A stretch of DNA of 64,000 bases from HXMU1420-13 sp965601825 (GTDB lineage Bacteria > Bacteroidota > Rhodothermia > Balneolales > Balneolaceae), in contig OZ271839.1 of the NCBI GenBank assembly GCA_965601825.1, positions 1,054,001-1,118,000 on the forward strand, given 5' to 3'. How positions within the stretch are numbered: the first letter of the stretch is position 1; each line of letters starts with the position of its first letter. Made by a program: the position numbers and the translations under genes. Shown one piece after another: positions 35,347 through 44,644 of the stretch. The notes under the pieces are model-generated. The model had not been told where the DNA came from, did no database searches, and saw nothing but the letters and a program-made list of their open reading frames with translations.

Positions 35347-36335
35347 TGAGAATGAGAAAAATTATACAACCTCTTCTTTTATTTTTGTTGGCTTCTAGTC
35401 CATTGTTTGCACAGGGTGGATATGGAGAAGACAGAGCAGGAACAGAAGGGTTTCAGTTTACAAAAATTGCTGTTGATCCAAGAAGTGCAGCAATGGGTAA
35501 TTCGAATATGGCTGATGCGTATGATGCTTCTAGCTTATATTGGAATCCGGCGCTTTCAGCAAGATTGGAAGGCACCAATGTGATGATTAGTCACACTGAA
35601 TACTTCGCTGGAATTACTCAGAATTATCTTGGAATTGTTCAAAAATCCGGGACTTTCGCTTTTGGTGGGTCGGTACAGTATTTAGGTTCCGGTGATATTA
35701 ATGAAACAACCGAATTCCAACCTTTTGGAACAGGTCGTGTATTTGGGACGCACCACTTATCCGCCGGTTTAACAGCTTCACATCAGGTAACTGAGTTATT
35801 TAGTTATGGTATCACTTTACGATTTCTGATGGAGAAAATTGAGGAGATACAATACAACTCTGGCGCCATTGATTTTGGATTTTCCTATTTAGTAGGGGAA
35901 ACAGGTTTACGCTTTGCTGTTGGTATCAACAACTTTGGTTTTGATGCATCACCAACAGGAAGCACTACACGAACAACGCTCGATGGACTTGTTGACGTTG
36001 AACCAGATGAGCAACAATCATTACCAACCAGGTTTTTGATTGGCGCCGCTTATGACATCATTGACAAAGATGAGAATTCACTGGTTATCACTGCTCAAAT
36101 AACAAACCCTAGTGATAATGCTGAGCAATTTAATATCGGTGCCGAATATGGATTCATGAACCAGTTTTTCTTAAGAACGGGTTATGAATTTGGTATCGAG
36201 GAAAGAAAAATTCCGAGTATTGGAGCAGGCGTCGAATTGCCGGTAGCAAACAGAAAAATCAGAGCTGATTACGCTTTTACGCTGTATGAAAGACTTGGCG
36301 AAATCCATAGAATTGCAATTAGTGTAGCATTATGA
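35346..36335 (+). CDS. PorV/PorQ family outer-membrane barrel protein
   Basis: A 329-residue protein with signal peptide (LLFLLASSPLFAQ) and the PorV/PorQ block FQFTKIAVDPRSAAMGNSNM, then DASSLYWNPALSARL, followed by a 14-strand-type barrel pattern. PorV is the outer-membrane shuttle of the type IX secretion system; PorQ relatives are accessory. In this operon it sits with two T9SS-tailed proteins, so it may be a dedicated shuttle or attachment factor. A second Met two codons in (35352) is also possible as start. It overlaps the receptor gene by one base and the NHL lipoprotein gene by 4 bases. Confidence 0.82.
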   Translation: MRMRKIIQPLLLFLLASSPLFAQGGYGEDRAGTEGFQFTKIAVDPRSAAMGNSNMADAYDASSLYWNPALSARLEGTNVMISHTEYFAGITQNYLGIVQKSGTFAFGGSVQYLGSGDINETTEFQPFGTGRVFGTHHLSAGLTASHQVTELFSYGITLRFLMEKIEEIQYNSGAIDFGFSYLVGETGLRFAVGINNFGFDASPTGSTTRTTLDGLVDVEPDEQQSLPTRFLIGAAYDIIDKDENSLVITAQITNPSDNAEQFNIGAEYGFMNQFFLRTGYEFGIEERKIPSIGAGVELPVANRKIRADYAFTLYERLGEIHRIAISVAL

Positions 36336-37621
36336 TGAATCGAATATCTAGCATAGCACTTATTTTAATTTTAGGGCTCACGTTTAGCTCTTGTGATGAC
36401 ATCTTCAATTCTAAATCAAACGATGATACGGATGAGATTTTTGATGAAGGTAGAATTGATCCAACTTTAGAGAATCTTGATGGATATGCACCAGTTCAAC
36501 CGTTCTGGGGTGGTTTCGATGCCCCAAATGATGTTCATGTCGGTTTTGATGAGTTTGTATATGTAACTGATGCTCAAGGAATCCATTTATTAGATCGGGC
36601 AGATTTATCACCTAGAGTTACAATTCCTCTAGTTGGCGCAAATGCGATCACTCAAGATAGATTACTTAACGTATATGTTTCGGCTCGAATTGATACAGTA
36701 ATAGAATCTATTGATCCGACCATTACATGGAATTTGCCGGCAATATTCAAAATCAAAAATATGAATGGTGCCGGAGCAGTCACTTTTGTTGATACGTTAA
36801 TTTTCCCATTTGATGATGCAAGTTTAAGTACTTCAGCGGCTCAAAATGCTCGTCTAAATCGAAATTCGAATATTAATTATGAACTTGTAGAAGTAACCGG
36901 ATTAACTATACTTGGTGATAATACTTTATATGTTACTCGAAGAGGTCCATATGAAGAAACCATTCAGGTCGCTGCTCCTGATAATACTGTTCTTGAGTTC
37001 GTTCGGATAAATGAGAATGGTGTGCTTACAGATAAAATGAGAAATGTTCGTCAAATTCGAACTTTAAGTCCTAGTGTTCCATCATTAAGATCTGGGATTG
37101 GGATGAGTGCGATTGCATCATTTGTTGCGCCACCTCAAAGAGATTCATTTACCGATGACCGTAGTTTTTTGGTCGCTCAGGCCGATCAAAGCAAAGACAT
37201 TCCATTTAGGGTTTTATGGATAAACGCGGTTGAAACTATTGATGGATTAATATTTCAACAAAATTCTGAACTATTAGCTCAGGATACCACTCAGGCTGAT
37301 GGCTTCTTATATGAGCCAAACAAATTTCTTATCCCTTCTGACATAGCATATACAGCAGATGACGACAGTTATATATTTGTTGTAGATGAAGGTTTAAATA
37401 AGCTTTTTCAGTTTCAAACAAATGGTCAGGAAGGTGTTCCACCACCTGCAGGAGCAGAAGATCAGACTAGACAAATCTTAGTTTCATTTGGTGAATTAGG
37501 AGCTGGTCCTAAAGAGTTTAATCAGCCAAGTGGTGTGGCTTACTTTGATCGTATTGTTTATGTGGCTGACAAAGGAAATAACCGAATCGCTCGTTATAAA
37601 CTCACCTCTGATTTCGAATAA
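36332..37621 (+). CDS. NHL-repeat-like lipoprotein
   Basis: A 429-residue lipoprotein (lipobox TFSSC) followed by an acidic linker and a beta-propeller of NHL type: APNDVHVGFDEFVYVTDAQG, IAYTADDDSYIFVVDEGLNK, and the closing FNQPSGVAYFDRIVYVADKG with NNRIARYK. NHL propellers mostly bind partners. Its ATG overlaps the PorV-like stop by 4 bases, so it is the last gene of the operon that begins at 25467. The propeller may anchor a secreted substrate or link to the receptor (inference). Confidence 0.75.
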   Translation: MMNRISSIALILILGLTFSSCDDIFNSKSNDDTDEIFDEGRIDPTLENLDGYAPVQPFWGGFDAPNDVHVGFDEFVYVTDAQGIHLLDRADLSPRVTIPLVGANAITQDRLLNVYVSARIDTVIESIDPTITWNLPAIFKIKNMNGAGAVTFVDTLIFPFDDASLSTSAAQNARLNRNSNINYELVEVTGLTILGDNTLYVTRRGPYEETIQVAAPDNTVLEFVRINENGVLTDKMRNVRQIRTLSPSVPSLRSGIGMSAIASFVAPPQRDSFTDDRSFLVAQADQSKDIPFRVLWINAVETIDGLIFQQNSELLAQDTTQADGFLYEPNKFLIPSDIAYTADDDSYIFVVDEGLNKLFQFQTNGQEGVPPPAGAEDQTRQILVSFGELGAGPKEFNQPSGVAYFDRIVYVADKGNNRIARYKLTSDFE

Positions 37622-37772
37622 TATCAGTCTAAAAAAGCAGCTGTAAATTTAAGTGAAATGTAACCAGATACTAATGGTTTAACGTTCCATTTTTACTTCA
37701 TTTTTTCCCAAGGATAGTAATTATTAAGCTACGGAAAACAATTAGTTAACATCTTCTTAATACGGATAGTCG

Positions 37773-37780
37773 TACCTTTA
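37773..37780 (+). promoter_or_regulatory. Candidate -7 element before the Oar-like receptor
   Basis: TACCTTTA differs from TAnnTTTG only at the last base and lies 43 bases before the ATG at 37824, in the 202-base spacer after the NHL gene. No convincing -33 element was seen. Confidence 0.25.
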
Positions 37781-37823
37781 GACTTTCTATCTATCAAGAT
37801 TTATTTCAATTAAAACAACTCGC

Positions 37824-40800
37824 ATGAATAAAAGAATACTACTAGTGTTATCACTAGTATTCCTGCCATTATTCGTGGCAGCGCAGGGTGTAACTACTTC
37901 CTCTATTACTGGTAAAGTAGTTGATCAACTAGGAGAGCCATTAATTGGCGCTACAGTGATCGCAACTCACGTTCCTACCGGAACAACTTATGGTACATCA
38001 ACACAAGCAAATGGTAACTTTACCTTTGCAACAGTTCGTGTTGGCGGACCATACTCAGTTCGTGTTACTTACATTGGTTTTGAAAGCTGGGAGCGAACTG
38101 GTATTAGACTAGAACTTGGTAAAACTTTTGAAGTTCAGGTTACTTTATCAGAAGATGCTGTACTACTTGAAGGAATTGAGGTAATTGGTTCTGCTTCTTC
38201 GAGTGGAGCTACATCTGGTGCCAATACTCAGGTTTCTACTGAGCAGCTTGAGCAACTACCAACAAGCGACAGAAGCCTAAATGACTTCTTACGTTTAACT
38301 CCTCAATCAAGTAGTTTCGATGGTGGAGGAATCACATTTGCCGGTGTAAACAACCGATTTAATGCTGTTTATATTGACGGTGCTGTAAATAATGATGTAT
38401 TTGGTCTTGCTTCATCAGGTACAAATGGTGGTCAAACTGGTATCACTCCATTCAGTTTGGATATTATCGATCAGTTACAAGTTGTACTATCTCCATATGA
38501 TGTTACTTATGGTGGTTTTGCTGGTGGTGGTGTTAACGCTGTTACAAAATCAGGTACAAATACACTTACTGGATCAGCATATACTTTTTTCAGAAATGAA
38601 GGATTTGTTGGTAAAACTAACGGAACGCTATCTGATCGTTTAAGCATAGACAGAGAAAGAGTAGATGAATTCACTGAGCAAGTATATGGTATAACAGTTG
38701 GTGGTCCAGTTATTAAAGACAAACTCTTCTTCTTCTCTAATATTGAACTACAGAGAGACGAGACTCCAGACATATTTGAAGTTGAAACCTATACTTCTGA
38801 ACTTGGTAGATCTACAAGTGGTGATTTAGAGAATCTTAGAAATTACTTGGTGAACAACTACGGTTACAATCCCGGTGGTTTTGGCAGTACAACAGATAAT
38901 CTTGACGGTAACAAAATCTTTGCTAAGCTTGATTACAACATCAACCAGAATCATTTCTTAACTTTGCGCCATCAATACACAAAAGCAGAGAATTTCAGTA
39001 GAAATAATGGTTCAAGCAGCAGAATTCAGTACAATAACACGGGTGTATTCTTCCCAAGTACTACAAACTCTAGTGCAGTAGAATTAAACTCGATCTTTGG
39101 TTCTGATTACTCAAATAACTTAATCTTAAGTTATGTGACAGTAAGAGATGATCGTGATCCAATTGGTGGTGATTTCCCATACGTAATTATTGGTGATGGT
39201 GGTGGTGGAGAAATCCAGTTAGGTTCTGAGCAGTTCTCTACTGCAAACCAGCTAGATACAGATATTTTCTCTATCACAAATAACTTCAGAATCTTTAAAG
39301 GTGATCACACAATCACTTTAGGAACTCACAACGAATTCTACAGCATCTACAACTTATTTATTCGTCAGAATTATGGTGTGTATGAGTTTGACAGCATCTC
39401 TGATTTCATCAACGGAAACCCTGCGGATGAGTACACTCGTAGCTATTCTTTAGTTGATAACGTTACTGGTGATGGTAGTGCAGCTGCAGCTGAATTCAAC
39501 GCATTCCAGCTTGGTTTCTATGCTCAGGATGAGTGGAAAGTAAATCCTCAATTAACGGTAACTGCAGGTCTTCGTTTAGATATCCCTGTTATTAGTGATG
39601 ATCCAAATATTGATCCAACATTTAACACAACTACGCTTCCATTATTGGCTGCTGAGTATGATATCGCAAATGACGCGGAAGGTGGTGCCGCTCCTGACGG
39701 ACAATTAATGTGGTCTCCTCGTTTAGGATTCAACTATGACTTCCAAAACGAAAGAGCAATGATTCTTCGTGGTGGTTTAGGCGTATTTACCAGCCGTATT
39801 CCTTTTGTATGGCCGGGAGCTATGTTTAACAATAATGGTGTTTCTATTGGCGGTGTTGACGAAGATGATATTGCAGGAAATATCAATTTCATCGATGATA
39901 TTCAGAATCAGTATACAAACCCGAATTTCACTATTCCTTCTGGTCAGGTTGACTTGTTCACTAAAGACTTCAAGTATCCACAGATTTTCAGAACGAACTT
40001 AGGTTTCGATGTTACTCTACCATATGGTATCGAGTCTAGCTTCGAGTTTATGTATACAAAAACAATGAATAACGTTGCTTATACGAATATCAACAACGAT
40101 CCTACCGTTGATTTCAACTGGACTGGTTCTCCTGATAATCGTGCAATCTATAATAGAGACGAAATCGATGGCCAATACAGTGGTATTTACTTAGCATCGA
40201 ATACATCGGAAGGTTATACATATAACGTTTCTGCTGAATTCAGAAAGCGGTGGAATAATGGATTGAATGCTTACTTCGCTTATTCATATGGCGATGCAGA
40301 AGCATTAAACGAAGGTACATCTTCTCAAAACTCTTCTCAGTGGAGAGGTCAAATCCATGTTGATAGCCGAAACAATCCAGTTGTTGGTCGTTCTGACTTT
40401 GCTGTTGGACATCGTTATGTTGGTTCTCTTTCATATTCATTCAATTGGGGCCAATCTGATATTCAGAGAACTACTATTTCATTATTTGCTAATGGTCAAT
40501 CAGGTAATCCATTCTCTTATGTGATTGGTGGTAGAGATGCTAGAAACATTCTTAATGAATCTGGTAGCACAAGCCGTAACCGTACGTTGATTTACATCCC
40601 GCGTGATGCCACTGAAATCAATCTAGTTGATATTCCAGGTGGATTAACAGCTGCTCAGCAATGGGAAGACTTAAATGCGGTTATCGAAGATGATGATTTC
40701 TTAAGTGAGAACCGTGGTAAGTATGCTAAGAAAAATGCTTCTTGGACTCCATTCGTTTCTATCTTTGATCTAGCAATTCGTCAGGATCTAGGTATCAGAA

Positions 40801-41066
40801 CAGCTGGACAAACACATAGAATTCAGCTATCTCTTGATATCACTAACGTTGCTAACCTCATTAACAAAGATTGGGGAACAGTTTACTCTGTACCAGGCGA
40901 TTTCAACAATTATGCATTATATGACTTTGTTGGATATGAAGCTGATGGTACAACTCCTCAGTTCAACTATACTGACGGTGGTGAAACTGGAAAAGACAGA
41001 TTTGATATTAACGGTTTCAATTCTCGTTGGAGAATGCTAGTAGGTATCCGTTACCTATTCAACTAA
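37824..41066 (+). CDS. Oar-like TonB-dependent receptor
   Basis: A 1080-residue outer-membrane protein: signal peptide (ending LFVAAQ), carboxypeptidase-like domain (ITGKVVDQLGEPLIGATVIA; RVTYIGFESWER), plug (about 130-240; FLRLTPQSSSFDGGGITFAG, NAVYIDGAVNNDVFG, VVLSPYDVTYGGFAGGGVNA) and a large barrel ending VGIRYLFN. The Gly/Asn-rich plug and YDVTYGGFAGG segment are typical of Oar-type receptors, which in myxobacteria and Bacteroidota take up or export large ligands. The coding sequence looks codon-optimised compared with neighbours, suggesting abundant expression. It is a one-gene unit ended by a strong terminator. Confidence 0.88.
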   Translation: MNKRILLVLSLVFLPLFVAAQGVTTSSITGKVVDQLGEPLIGATVIATHVPTGTTYGTSTQANGNFTFATVRVGGPYSVRVTYIGFESWERTGIRLELGKTFEVQVTLSEDAVLLEGIEVIGSASSSGATSGANTQVSTEQLEQLPTSDRSLNDFLRLTPQSSSFDGGGITFAGVNNRFNAVYIDGAVNNDVFGLASSGTNGGQTGITPFSLDIIDQLQVVLSPYDVTYGGFAGGGVNAVTKSGTNTLTGSAYTFFRNEGFVGKTNGTLSDRLSIDRERVDEFTEQVYGITVGGPVIKDKLFFFSNIELQRDETPDIFEVETYTSELGRSTSGDLENLRNYLVNNYGYNPGGFGSTTDNLDGNKIFAKLDYNINQNHFLTLRHQYTKAENFSRNNGSSSRIQYNNTGVFFPSTTNSSAVELNSIFGSDYSNNLILSYVTVRDDRDPIGGDFPYVIIGDGGGGEIQLGSEQFSTANQLDTDIFSITNNFRIFKGDHTITLGTHNEFYSIYNLFIRQNYGVYEFDSISDFINGNPADEYTRSYSLVDNVTGDGSAAAAEFNAFQLGFYAQDEWKVNPQLTVTAGLRLDIPVISDDPNIDPTFNTTTLPLLAAEYDIANDAEGGAAPDGQLMWSPRLGFNYDFQNERAMILRGGLGVFTSRIPFVWPGAMFNNNGVSIGGVDEDDIAGNINFIDDIQNQYTNPNFTIPSGQVDLFTKDFKYPQIFRTNLGFDVTLPYGIESSFEFMYTKTMNNVAYTNINNDPTVDFNWTGSPDNRAIYNRDEIDGQYSGIYLASNTSEGYTYNVSAEFRKRWNNGLNAYFAYSYGDAEALNEGTSSQNSSQWRGQIHVDSRNNPVVGRSDFAVGHRYVGSLSYSFNWGQSDIQRTTISLFANGQSGNPFSYVIGGRDARNILNESGSTSRNRTLIYIPRDATEINLVDIPGGLTAAQQWEDLNAVIEDDDFLSENRGKYAKKNASWTPFVSIFDLAIRQDLGIRTAGQTHRIQLSLDITNVANLINKDWGTVYSVPGDFNNYALYDFVGYEADGTTPQFNYTDGGETGKDRFDINGFNSRWRMLVGIRYLFN

Positions 41067-41086
41067 TTCAAATTTGAATATCTTAG

Positions 41087-41114
41087 AAGGCAGCTCATTA
41101 GGGCTGCCTTTTTA
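41087..41114 (+). terminator. Rho-independent terminator after the Oar-like receptor
   Basis: AAGGCAGC and GCTGCCTT form an 8-base stem with an 8-base loop, followed by a T-run. Confidence 0.9.
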
Positions 41115-41129
41115 CTTTAAAGTAATACG

Positions 41130-42350
41130 ATGAAAAAGCTTTTCGTTTATTTGCTATTTCTGATTATTGGGATTGGGTCTATTCAAGCTCAACAGCCAAA
41201 TGATCAAAAAGTCTTACTTATTTCATTTGATGGATTTAGGTATGATTATCTGACAAAAACTAATACACCAAATTTTGACTCACTAGTTGAACAAGGTGTA
41301 ATTAGTGAAGGTCTTATCCCAATATTTCCGACTAAGACATTCCCTAATCACTATGCCATCGCAACGGGACTCTATGCTGAGAATCATAATCTAATTAGCA
41401 ATAGCATGATTGATGAAGATCTGGGTTTACGGTATAGAATTAGAGATCGTGCTCAGGTTGAAAATCCGGTTTGGTATGGCGGAGAGCCTATTTGGAATAC
41501 CATTGAAAAGAATGGAAAAAAAGCCGGTACCATGTTTTGGGTAGGTTCTGAAGCTCCAATTCAGGGTATTCGCCCAACATTTTGGAAAAGATATAATGGA
41601 AATATGGAAGGGCTTGCACGAATAGATAGTGTTTTGAAATGGATGACCCTAGGTAATGAAAAGGAAATCGACTTCGGTACACTTTACTTCAGTGAAACAG
41701 ATGATTTTGGGCATATGTATGGCCCTGATTCAGAAGAAATAAAACAAGCCATCCAAAACGCGGATTCTTTAGTCGGATATATGATTCAACAAATGAAAGA
41801 AAAGAATCTGTGGGATATCACAAATGTAGTTGTGCTTTCTGATCATGGTATGTCTGCAATCTCGAGAGATAAAATTATAGTCTTAGATGATTACATCGAT
41901 GTTGAATCAATTGATATAATTTCAACTTCACCAAGTTTAATGATGAATATTATTTCTGGTGATGTAAATCAGGTTTATGAAAAACTGAAAAGTGCTGACG
42001 AACCTATGCAGGTGTATACTCGCGATAATTTGCCGGAGCGCTTTCGCTTAAAAGAAAGTCGAAGAGTGCCTGACTTAGTTGTAATTCCTGATATCGGATA
42101 TACTGTTGACACCAAATTGGTTTTTGAAATGCGTCAAAATTATCCTTCAGGTGGAAATCATGGATTTGATAATCAGGAGAAGGAAATGCACGCAATTCTG
42201 TTAATGCGCGGTCCGTCTTTTAAAAAAGGTATTCAAATGCCTGAAGTGGAGAACATCCATATATATGAATTATTGGTTCATTTACTTGGGATTGAATCAG
42301 CGGGAACGGATGGTTCACTTCAACCCTTTATGGATGTACTTAATCAGTAA
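41130..42350 (+). CDS. Ectonucleotide pyrophosphatase/phosphodiesterase (NPP-like, alkaline phosphatase superfamily)
   Basis: A 406-residue exported enzyme (signal peptide to about residue 21, ending SIQAQQ). Metal and catalytic blocks are in order: ISFDGFRYDYL (Asp), FPTKTFPNHYAIATGLYAEN with the nucleophilic Thr, DDFGHMYGPDS (Asp, His), LSDHGM (Asp-His) and GGNHGFDN (His). This is the NPP arrangement, cleaving phosphodiester or pyrophosphate bonds such as nucleotide sugars or extracellular nucleotides. The substrate cannot be read out. It is preceded by the terminator of the receptor gene and stands alone before the ferredoxin gene. Confidence 0.9.
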   Translation: MKKLFVYLLFLIIGIGSIQAQQPNDQKVLLISFDGFRYDYLTKTNTPNFDSLVEQGVISEGLIPIFPTKTFPNHYAIATGLYAENHNLISNSMIDEDLGLRYRIRDRAQVENPVWYGGEPIWNTIEKNGKKAGTMFWVGSEAPIQGIRPTFWKRYNGNMEGLARIDSVLKWMTLGNEKEIDFGTLYFSETDDFGHMYGPDSEEIKQAIQNADSLVGYMIQQMKEKNLWDITNVVVLSDHGMSAISRDKIIVLDDYIDVESIDIISTSPSLMMNIISGDVNQVYEKLKSADEPMQVYTRDNLPERFRLKESRRVPDLVVIPDIGYTVDTKLVFEMRQNYPSGGNHGFDNQEKEMHAILLMRGPSFKKGIQMPEVENIHIYELLVHLLGIESAGTDGSLQPFMDVLNQ

Positions 42351-42356
42351 TTTGGA

Positions 42357-42387
42357 TTGAATCTAATTCAGTTCAGATAGATATTCG
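42357..42387 (+). promoter_or_regulatory. Candidate promoter of the ferredoxin gene
   Basis: TTG at 42357-42359 and GATATTCG at 42380-42387 are spaced by 20 bases, resembling the Bacteroidota -33/-7 pair with two mismatches in the -7. The ATG is at 42426. Confidence 0.3.
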
Positions 42388-42425
42388 TTTTTTGAAAATT
42401 CATCACACAACTCACTCCTAAAACT

Positions 42426-42761
42426 ATGCCTTACGTAGTAACCGAGCCATGTATCCAATGTAAATACACTAACTGTGCTGCCGTTTGTCCGGTTGACGCA
42501 TTCCGTGAAGGCCCTAACTTTTTGGCTATTGATCCTAATGAATGTATCGATTGTGATGCATGCGTATCTGAGTGTCCGGTAGAAGCTATTTATCCTGATG
42601 ATGAAGTGCCTGATAAGTGGGAAAGCTACATTGAACTAAATGAGCGCCTTGCTGAAGCTTGGGAAGATCGTATCATCAACGAGACTAAAGACGCACTGCC
42701 GGATGCAGATGAATGGGCTGCTAAAGAAGACAAGCTCGGCGATCTGGTAGAAGACTGGTAA
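42426..42761 (+). CDS. fdxA: 7Fe ferredoxin (FdxA type)
   Basis: A 111-residue soluble electron carrier. The N-terminus MPYVVTEPCIQCKYTNCAAVCPVDAF and ECIDCDACVSECPVEAI supply nine Cys in the arrangement for one [3Fe-4S] and one [4Fe-4S] cluster, with the C-terminal extension (about 60-111) usual in FdxA proteins. The partner reductase is unknown. It precedes folP by 72 bases, with an AT-rich hairpin in the spacer. Confidence 0.92.
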   Translation: MPYVVTEPCIQCKYTNCAAVCPVDAFREGPNFLAIDPNECIDCDACVSECPVEAIYPDDEVPDKWESYIELNERLAEAWEDRIINETKDALPDADEWAAKEDKLGDLVEDW

Positions 42762-42788
42762 TTTTTTGAAGGTTAAATGATCAATTAT

Positions 42789-42819
42789 AAATGCTAAATT
42801 GATAGATAATTTAGCATTT
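42789..42819. repeat. 12-base AT-rich perfect inverted repeat
   Basis: AAATGCTAAATT and AATTTAGCATTT form a perfect stem with a 7-base loop, and part of the right arm (TTTAGCATT) is repeated at 42824-42832. It lies between the ferredoxin and folP genes and may be an AT-rich terminator or RNA-processing hairpin. Confidence 0.6.
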
Positions 42820-42833
42820 AACATTTAGCATTC

Positions 42834-43661
42834 TTGTCATCTCTTACTACTCTTTTAAAGTCCAATTCCCCAATTATTATGGGCGTTCTCAACGCCACTC
42901 CCGATTCATTTAGTGATGGAGGCAAATACAATATTGTTTCTAAAGCTATGGATCGTATTCATCTGATGATAAAAGAGGGGGCAACTATCATTGATGTTGG
43001 TGGAGAATCTACACGGCCTAATGCCGAACCGGTTTCTTTGGAAGAGGAATTAGCTCGAGTCATTCCAATTTTTAAAGAGGCTAAAGAGCACTTTCCTAAA
43101 GCCATTTATTCAATTGATACAACTAAGTTTGAAGTTGCCAAACAGGCACTAGAGCTTGGTGTGCAGATTGTAAATGATGTGAGTGGTTTGGAAAAAGAGC
43201 CTCGTTTAGCAAGTCTCTGTGCTGAATTTGATGCGACTTATGTTTTGATGCATTCACAAGGCGATCCAAAGACCATGCAAAAGAATCCCACTTATGTGAA
43301 GGTGGTTGAAGAGATCGATTCGTTTTTTGATCAAAAAATTAAAAATCTACAGAAAGCCGGGGTCGAAGAAATTATACTTGATCCGGGAATAGGTTTTGGG
43401 AAAAAACTTGAACACAATTTAAAATTGATTGCATCGCTTGATACTTTCACAAAAAAGCCGTTCCCTGTATTAGTTGGGGCTTCCCGAAAATCTATGATTG
43501 GACAAATTTTAGACGGCTGTCCACCCGAAGAACGACTTACCGGAACCATTGCAATTCACTATCATGCATTGATGAAAGGGGCGAAAATTTTGCGGGTTCA
43601 TGATGTAAAGGAAGCCAGCGATTCAATTCGTATATTCAACGCAATTCAATCACAAGCTTAA
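42834..43661 (+). CDS. folP: Dihydropteroate synthase FolP
   Basis: Condenses p-aminobenzoate with dihydropterin pyrophosphate in folate synthesis. A 275-residue TIM barrel with IMGVLNATPDSFSDGGKY, IIDVGGESTRPNA and GASRKSMIG as the pterin/pABA blocks, all standard. The start is a TTG at 42834 (SSLTTLLKSNSPIIMG); starting at the Met in IIMGV would clip the first barrel strand. cdaA begins 12 bases later, so the two are probably cotranscribed, the common Bacteroidota arrangement. Confidence 0.95.
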   Translation: MSSLTTLLKSNSPIIMGVLNATPDSFSDGGKYNIVSKAMDRIHLMIKEGATIIDVGGESTRPNAEPVSLEEELARVIPIFKEAKEHFPKAIYSIDTTKFEVAKQALELGVQIVNDVSGLEKEPRLASLCAEFDATYVLMHSQGDPKTMQKNPTYVKVVEEIDSFFDQKIKNLQKAGVEEIILDPGIGFGKKLEHNLKLIASLDTFTKKPFPVLVGASRKSMIGQILDGCPPEERLTGTIAIHYHALMKGAKILRVHDVKEASDSIRIFNAIQSQA

Positions 43662-43673
43662 ACATCTACTTCA

Positions 43674-44489
43674 TTGATCCCCATCGGTTTTCTCGATTTT
43701 GGAATTATGGATTTCGTCGAGACGCTGCTTATTGCCGGCGTGTTGGTATATCTGTATCGATGGATTAGAGGAACGTTTGCCATTCAGGCAGGGATTGGAA
43801 TTATACTATTAGTACTGATAAATCTTGGTATCAGAGTTCTTGGTTTTGATACCATCGACTTTATTCTTTCAGGAATTTTGGATGTAGGTATTCTTGCTGT
43901 CTTCATCATCTTTCAACCTGAAATCAGAAAGCTGTTATACAGACTTGGTCAGAACACGAATCTCGATCGATTTTTTGCCCGTGCAAATTCTGATGAGATG
44001 ATTGACGAAGTAATCGAAGCCGTAAAAGTGATGTCTAAAGAGAAAATTGGTGCGCTCATTGTTTTTGCCAAAACATCCGGTTTACAAGACATCATTGATA
44101 ATGGAGTAAGTCTTGATTCAAAGATTAAAAAGGAAATGATTCTAACCATTTTCCAAAAAGATACACCTCTTCATGACGGTGCAGTAATCATCCGAAATGA
44201 TAGAATTGTAGCTGCAAGTGCATATCTGCCAATTTCTCAAAATCCAAATATTTCTCAGTCATTTGGAACCCGTCATCGTGCGGCGGTTGGTGTGAGTGAG
44301 ACAAATAATGTATTCGTTCTCATTGTCTCGGAAGAAACAGGTCGAATTTCGATTTCAAAAAATGGTTCGCTTACTTCAGGACTTTCCATTCAAAAGCTAC
44401 GATCCGAAATGGAAGATACATTTGGTGTAGAAAAATTTGACGATGAAGTAGGTTTTAGCTCTCCTCAAACAGAATTGAATTTGAAGTAA
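43674..44489 (+). CDS. cdaA: Diadenylate cyclase CdaA
   Basis: Makes c-di-AMP, a second messenger controlling osmolyte and potassium balance. A 271-residue membrane protein with three N-terminal transmembrane helices (about residues 10-80), then the DAC/DisA_N domain with DTPLHDGAVII (DGA motif) and FGTRHRAAVGVSE (RHR motif). The start is a TTG at 43674; an ATG at 43707 is possible and keeps all helices. It directly follows folP. Confidence 0.94.
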   Translation: MIPIGFLDFGIMDFVETLLIAGVLVYLYRWIRGTFAIQAGIGIILLVLINLGIRVLGFDTIDFILSGILDVGILAVFIIFQPEIRKLLYRLGQNTNLDRFFARANSDEMIDEVIEAVKVMSKEKIGALIVFAKTSGLQDIIDNGVSLDSKIKKEMILTIFQKDTPLHDGAVIIRNDRIVAASAYLPISQNPNISQSFGTRHRAAVGVSETNNVFVLIVSEETGRISISKNGSLTSGLSIQKLRSEMEDTFGVEKFDDEVGFSSPQTELNLK

Positions 44490-44580
44490 GTATTCGATTA
44501 CCACTTAATAAATTGTGCATTCTGAATTGGCAAATTGTTAATTGTTATCCTTCACCCCAAATTCACATAGTTGTTCTTAA

Positions 44581-44607
44581 TTGGTTTCGGTAAAACTCGT
44601 ACATTCG
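44581..44607 (+). promoter_or_regulatory. Candidate promoter of the methylmalonyl-CoA mutase unit
   Basis: TTG at 44581-44583 and TACATTCG at 44600-44607 are separated by 16 bases, slightly shorter than usual for Bacteroidota promoters. The start codon is 37 bases downstream. Confidence 0.3.
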
Positions 44608-44644
44608 GGTCAGAAAACCGTTTCCATGAATGAAATAGAGCATT

